Shown piece by piece: positions 58,395-64,000 of a DNA stretch of 64,000 nt. The DNA lies in assembly GCA_023515745.1 (NCBI GenBank), contig JALECJ010000001.1:1-64000 (forward strand), in the 5' to 3' direction. Origin of the DNA: Amoeboaphelidium protococcarum (Eukaryota > Aphelidiomycota > Aphelidea). The notes under the pieces are model-generated. The model saw only the letters and a program-made list of their open reading frames with translations, was not told the DNA's origin and did not search any database. The position numbers were made by a program, and so were the translations under genes. The stretch's first letter is position 1, and each line of letters opens with the position of its first letter.

Positions 58395-59951
58395 ATGGCC
58401 AATTAAAACATTATGGGTATAAAGTAGCATTAAGCTCATTAGAGTGAATCAATAAAGGCGAATATCGATTGTAAAGATGCTGATTATCTGTAAAAGTCTG
58501 ACCATTTCATCAAGAATGATTAATTTCCATTGGCACTATGGAAAGACTATCTGTCTCAAATTGCATCAGCTGAGGATATTGCAGTAACATGGCGTGTGTT
58601 TACTTCTCTGGCTAGTCATGCTGTGATGTAGGCCTATGTTAGAAGTATTGAAGTGACTGATATCTTGCTTCCGCGAAATCATCACAATTACCATCATTCT
58701 GTTTCAGAAGTGAAACGCCGGCATCGATTGAAATCTGATGGCAAATAGTATAGTGAAGATGATTCATTGTCGAGACAGTAGGCCAACACTATCAGTAAGC
58801 GCTTAGAAAATGTGAGTTGGCGTGTATGGTTCGAAAAATCGAAGAAGTTGGCGCCCTCGTTGAGATTGAATTCTGATTGTGTTAAAATGTTCAACGAGAA
58901 GGATTAACAAAGCGGTAAGAAATGTATATCCAGTAGTGCACCCTCAGTGGCAAATCGTGCATAAATTACTCCTCCGCGTTAAATGTTTAGAAGCGGTTCA
59001 GAGCCTAATCTTGCCGGATCTAATGATTAGCTGAAGAGTCAAAGACTACGCGTGGCTGAATGGTTTATGGATTATGTTTCAACGTTTGAGAGCGGGCGTG
59101 AAAATCCATCCGGATCAGTCGTTTCTGATCAGAATTACTTTGGAAACGTCCATGGCATTGTTAATCACCACGAAACGTCCCCAACATTTGTCATGCACCC
59201 GACTATTAAGTGTTATGAAGGGGTCGATGATCATGATCACGGACATGTTTCAGGTTCAGAATGCTGCGAGAAGGAGTATGCACCCTCGTTGACACGCACT
59301 GTTTCATTGCCGCGTCAGTCTGAGAGTATTTAGCTGGAACTGAATCATGACGCTGATTTGGACTACGCTTGTTATGATGATAATGATGACACTGAGAGTT
59401 TTGTGTCTTCAGATGGTGATGATGATGATGATGGATATGGTGAAGAGTCTAATGATCGACTGCAGGATTTAATTTTAGATAATCAGTGGCCTTAGACGTG
59501 TTCTATTCCCAAAAAGTCTGCATTAAGCTCATTGCTACACTCTGTTGGTCGCGAACCTTTATCATTGACCTGTGACCAGGCCATTAAATCCAATGAGGCG
59601 CGTGGAGTTGATCATAAAATCTAAACAACATAGTCATTGTCAGGGAGCTCAATCACATCTAATCCTTGCTCTCTATTACTATCGAGATACCGTGCTTCTT
59701 CTATTACAAAGTCCTCAAAGTCATCGCTAGCCTCACCTATGGTAAATCATGTCTCTGTATAATGCAACTCCTCCCCTTCGTGCCCGTAAAATGACAATAA
59801 AGAGTTCTGCTTGCAATCACGTCTCGCTGATTATAACTGTAGTGATCAGGACGATGCTAAGCCCGCAGACTTTGATCAATAAACTGGATCAGGCAATGAC
59901 GGGAATCACCACACTATATCCGGTGTTTATGAAGAACTTTTGCTTTGGTGA
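58395..59951 (+). CDS. Reg1/Mks1-type (DUF1752-like) regulatory protein
   Basis: 518 aa, one exon. The N-terminal third holds DADYLQKSDHF and KNDQFPLALWKDYLS, and then RLENVSWRVWFEKSKKL. This RLEN.SWRLW-type motif is the mark of the fungal DUF1752 domain found in Reg1, Mks1 and related regulators. Reg1 targets PP1 to control glucose repression. The rest is disordered: Ser-rich, acidic (a DDDDD run) and Cys-containing, with no second domain that I can name. The match is by motif only, so the exact role is uncertain. TAG follows several Asp/Ser codons as Gln. Confidence 0.62.
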
Positions 59952-60398
59952 GCTGGGTATATGACTACTAATCGTAATATAGTATTGAAGATTTACTTGA
60001 ACATGCCTATCCTCTATTACTTTTTTCCACCACTCTTTAGGATGATTTCTCGATGAATCAAATTGGAACGTGAAACAACAAAGTTCAAGTCAAAGATGGC
60101 GCTCTCGTTAATCACTTTTTATCCATAAATGATAATATCAATATTAAAAGTAAAACACGCAATTGAATACTTCAAATGAGTCTAGAAAGGATTTTAATAC
60201 AGATAAACACGCAAAGCTGATGTGGGTGGATTCAAAATTTAAGGGGTAAATCCGTTTGATTGCGACTTAGCCACACGATGTTCAGTTTACTCCTCAACTC
60301 TGGTTCAATAGCTTGGAGTGCCTCTTTTATAGCCGTAATTAATTATCTGCATCTGTTGTATTAGAGTCACTTTAAAAAAATATAAATTTGCATTTATA
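59952..60398. promoter_or_regulatory. Upstream region of the DOCK gene
   Basis: 447 bp, AT-rich, no recognised ORF. If an SH3-encoding exon exists upstream of the DOCK start, it is not visible here. Confidence 0.4.
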
Positions 60399-63300
60399 AT
60401 GAGAATTATTGAATATAAGACTAATACGGCGGATAATCGCCATTAGTGGTAGCGTAATTCCACCTCTAGTCGACCTTCCACACCTGCCAAGATTCCTAAT
60501 ACTTCCCATTTGGTCGGTGGTAATAATAATAACAATGCTCCACACATACCTCCATCACCAGTGGATAGTGTTAAATTGTATTAGACTGCTAGATTTACTG
60601 ATTCTCAAGTTTCAAATGGACTCGCTAAAAGTGAATTGCTGCATGGTAGAGAGCTTATTACGCGTCATTTTTAATCTCAATAGGTTTTGCTGGCCTAATC
60701 CAAGAGGGATCGAGATTCCAAGGCAATTTCATTGTATTTTGAATTTAAGGCGTGTATTGCATCCATTTGCTCTTTTGGAGAGTAGGCTCAGCTCTCATTC
60801 TCTCTGTACAATCATGCGGAGAGGAGATTCATTTCGGAAGAGTACATCATTCATTTAACACCAAATGGTATGCCCGCTGATGAAGAGAAAATTGGTTAGT
60901 TGAAGACTATATTCGTGGATTTGAGTAAGAAGGAGGCATCAGCTGGCGCCTAAGTGTATTTGGTTTGTAAGATTTTAAGAATTGGGATGATGAATACACC
61001 AGAGGAGAAGGCCAATTCTGACTCCTCTACAGCTGGGAATAAGTACAACCAGTCTTTTAAACGCCCATTTGGTTATGCGGTACTGAATATCTAAGATCTG
61101 CTTGTGGAAACTCATTCCGATGGAGCCTAGCATGATAGCTTTCTGTCTCAGTAAGGATTGAATGTGTTCACCGATGCACCCGAGTATTAGATGAAAATAT
61201 TCACACCCACTGCGGAGGATCGATTTCCTGACCTTTATGACAGTATCATCTAGAGTAATAACAATGGCTATGAGAAGTGCTATCGTGCTGAGCTAATTTG
61301 TGTCTCTCTCAAAGTTATCAGTGGAAAGTGTCCTCTGGATCCTGCTGTTCCTCTAACACATAGACAGGGCTTCCCGGAGATTATATACCCGAATGATGAG
61401 CGCAATTCGTTATACCTGACGCTGGTGAGTGGTGATTTTGCTCAAGGTCGTAAATCATCTGCCAAGAATGTTCAGATTGAGGTGGAAGTTAGAAATGGTG
61501 CAGGGGTTAGCCTACCAATGACAATCTATGCTGGGTCTGGTGAATTGCGATAATCTATGTACAAGTCTGTCATTTATTATCACAGCAATGCTCCTAGTTA
61601 TCTGGAATGCATTAGATTTGATGTGCCTGTAGAGTGCATAGATCGGGGGACTCATTTATTCTTCACATTCTCTCACTGCTCTTCTAGTGATAAGTTTAGC
61701 TCTTTCAGTGGTGGAAATGGTAAAGGTGGAGGTATCGGTGAGTAGAGTGATAAGATATTTGCTTTTACAGCACTTCCTCTCATGGTGGCTAATGTTGATA
61801 CTATGCTGGCGGATGGTTAACATAGTTTGAAAGTGTTCAAGTACGATTAAAAGTTATGCAGTCCTGATATATATCTCGAGGCTTTGAGTGCATTGCGCGG
61901 TTCATCAGACACGGATTCCAAGAGTATCAGAGGCTCTTCTCCTTCTGTGGGATCAGTCGCTCCTTTATCACAATTACAGTCAAAACTGTAGGTGACGAAA
62001 GATCGGTTTATCTGCAAGACGCAGCTGTGCTCTACTCGACTTACTTAAGATGTATCGCTTCTGAAATTGATTCGCTTCTCAGAATTACCTCAGTCTGACA
62101 TGAGTGTGACACTGAAGAATTTCACATTTATTGGTCCTATGGAAATTACCAAGTATTTGAGATAGATTCTGGACCAGCTGTTTGCAATTATGACCATGCC
62201 AAAGTTTAAACATGATAAACTGGTACAGCAGTTGGCGTTCTTTGCGTTGGTCTTTGTAATAAATATTGTGTCTTCAGACAAGAGGTTCATCAACTTTAGG
62301 CCTATCTTGGACGCTTACTTGGATAGCCATTTCGAAGAAGTTGACAATGTCGGTGACATTTGCAGCATTATCCTATCTCAGATGACTGATCTGACGCGTA
62401 ATGCAAAGGATCCCATGTTGGCTAAAGAACTTCGCTCTGCTCTCAAAGCTTGGGAGTACTTATTCAGATTTGTCTCCGTGAGTTATAGCAAATAGCCGTA
62501 GTAGATTGGCAGCCTGCAAGTATAATTGGATCGATTTTTTGATTTTATATTGATGAATATTGTATAGCCCGGTAATTCTGGTTCAAATCAGCTCTCTGGT
62601 CTAAAGCAATAAAGTTCTGAAAATGTGGCATTGATTGGTACTTGGACGTTTTTGCTCTAAAATCTACCCACGGCTCTGAATGTATTGAAAGATATCGCAA
62701 TCTTTCAGAGTGGTGATATATTGCTATCGTACTTTATTAGATTGATTGATGCATTCAGTGTAAAGAGAAAGAAGATTGAAGAGTGTAAGATGGAAGCTGT
62801 CAGATCTGCGCTTCGTATTGGCTTGTTTGAATCTCAAGATTCGACCATGCATAAGTTCAGTGTGTGTACCCTAAAGTTTTGCATTGCCCAAACGAATTCG
62901 AAAGTTGATGAACAACTGCGTTCTCTATCATTATAGACGCAAGCTGAGTTGATGTCTCGTCTTGTAGATGAAGAGCTTTAGTTGGATCTTGAACCATTAT
63001 CTGCCGATTTGAGATGCCTATTTGAAGCTTTGCTTTAACAATTGGGAGAATGCGCGTTAGACAGTGTTTTGATACCTCAACTATAGTTGAATATTTTTCA
63101 GGTAGCTTCCATGCTTTAAGATTAGGATCTGTTGTAGTTATTTATCTCTATATCATATAATCAAGTTGTTTCTCTGCTGGCTGTCATTGACTCTGCGTTT
63201 ATTTTGGAGAAGCCTCTGAGGGATTGCGTTGACCCAATTGTATATCGCATACTTTTCTGTCTTTATGAAACTGCATCTTCATCCAAAGTCAAGGTGGATG

Positions 63301-64000
63301 TTTTTTCTAAAGTATCTTTATGCTTATAGGAGTTTGAGTGTGATTCTTCCTCTAGATTTATATCGCTTTTGTGTACAATTTGGTAAGGCATTTAGAAGGA
63401 GTGTTCATTAAAGTTGGTATTAAAGAGTTTGATTCCTCTGACTCCATTAAGAGAGCTCCCGGAACACCGACGCATCGTTTAGATTATAGCTGATATTGTT
63501 GTTCTGGGTCGTCATCAGGATGGATCTGCTGCGTAGCGTGGTCAAGTTGTCTTGGATGTAAAGTCAATCGATTATAGTGAAGTTGATATTGAGATTATTC
63601 AATTGCTGGATATTCTTATATCATGCGAGGATACGATAAAGTCTAAAGCTTTGTTCGATTTTTGTAAAGTACTAGGCGAATTGCTGCCTTCTGAATACCT
63701 TAAAATTGCACATAACATTTAGAACTTCATCACAATGGCGCTTTCTGCTTAAAAATACGCCGTTGACACTATGCATGGTCTTTGTCAGTCAGTTGTCGAT
63801 GATAGTAGTAGTAATACTCCGTCCATGAATGACGATGCTGCTGTAGAGTTATTACTTGAGATGATGAAGTTCATGTCGGTTCTGAAGCGGGATAAATTGT
63901 TCATAAAGTATACTCACTCACTTGTGGATATCCACCTTAAGAATAAGCATTATACTGAAGCGGCTTATGTATTGCGTTAACATGCCGAGTTGTATGAATG
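60399..64000 (+). CDS. DOCK180-type Rho-family GEF (3' end beyond window)
   Basis: At least 1200 aa; the frame is still open at 64000. After a disordered Asn-rich N terminus, the segment from LYFEFKACIASICSFGEQ to RRPFGYAVLNIQ-type sequence (here KRPFGYAVLNIQ) matches DOCK1/2 before DHR-1. DHR-1 (C2-like, lipid-binding) lies near residues 335-465: GFPEIIYPNDERNSLYLTL, then SVIYYHSNAP and FTFSHCSS. A long helical ARM-like region follows, and the DHR-2 GEF domain begins at the right edge (HYTEAAYVLRQHAELYE). DOCK proteins activate Rac or Cdc42 for protrusion and phagocytosis. No SH3 is visible at the N terminus. Intronless within the window. Confidence 0.93.

Overview
This is eukaryotic nuclear DNA. 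The genes are protein-like only if TAA and TAG are read as glutamine and TGA is the sole stop. Under that reading almost every stretch resolves into long, mostly intronless genes. Actin (42565-43692) has TAG at its conserved Gln137 and Gln225. INO80 has TAA at a conserved Gln of its helicase domain. Every complete gene ends in TGA. The gene content is opisthokont: fungal-style Zn2Cys6 clusters, a Vnx1-type antiporter, Mei2, Yop1 and fimbrin sit beside animal-style BICC1-like, DOCK180-like and LIM-C1-RhoGAP proteins. Glutamine reassignment plus this mix suggests a deep relative of Fungi, for example an aphelid-like phagotroph. That placement is inference; no rRNA or other marker is present.

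Layout. 1-1.4 kb has no firm gene. 1.4-16.9 kb: an unknown protein, Vnx1-like antiporter, INO80, a zinc-type oxidoreductase, NDUFA12, a TCAIM-like mitochondrial protein, a protein with two Zn2Cys6 clusters and a LIM-C1-RhoGAP. 17-31 kb: a coiled-coil protein, a KH/SAM protein, DOT1, an SLC35F-type transporter, a small acidic secreted protein, an AlkB dioxygenase, Mei2 and TRM9. 31-42 kb: two unknown proteins, rabenosyn/Vac1, COG7, an SRPK kinase and an F-box/ankyrin-like protein. 42.5-49 kb: actin followed by three tandem, secreted, Cys/Pro-rich paralogues. 49-64 kb: fimbrin, an ABA4-like membrane protein, small unknowns, Yop1, a TBC RabGAP, a Reg1/DUF1752-like protein and a DOCK GEF that runs off the right edge.

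Genes are packed with convergent gaps of about 90-220 bp and divergent promoters of about 100-900 bp. Introns are few and short (about 60-180 bp), mostly near 5' ends, often with a TACTAAT-like branch site close to the acceptor.

Many genes serve actin and membrane dynamics (actin, fimbrin, DOCK, LIM-RhoGAP, TBC, rabenosyn, COG7, Yop1), as expected of an amoeboid or phagotrophic cell. Others are chromatin and RNA regulators (INO80, DOT1, Mei2, KH/SAM, SRPK, TRM9, AlkB).

The most novel item is the tandem array at 44.1-48.9 kb. Its three secreted proteins are built from ten copies of one six-cysteine module, C-x7,8-C-x2-C-x11,12-C-x6-C-x15-C. Each gene has the same two-box upstream element, and each unit has a shared downstream element.
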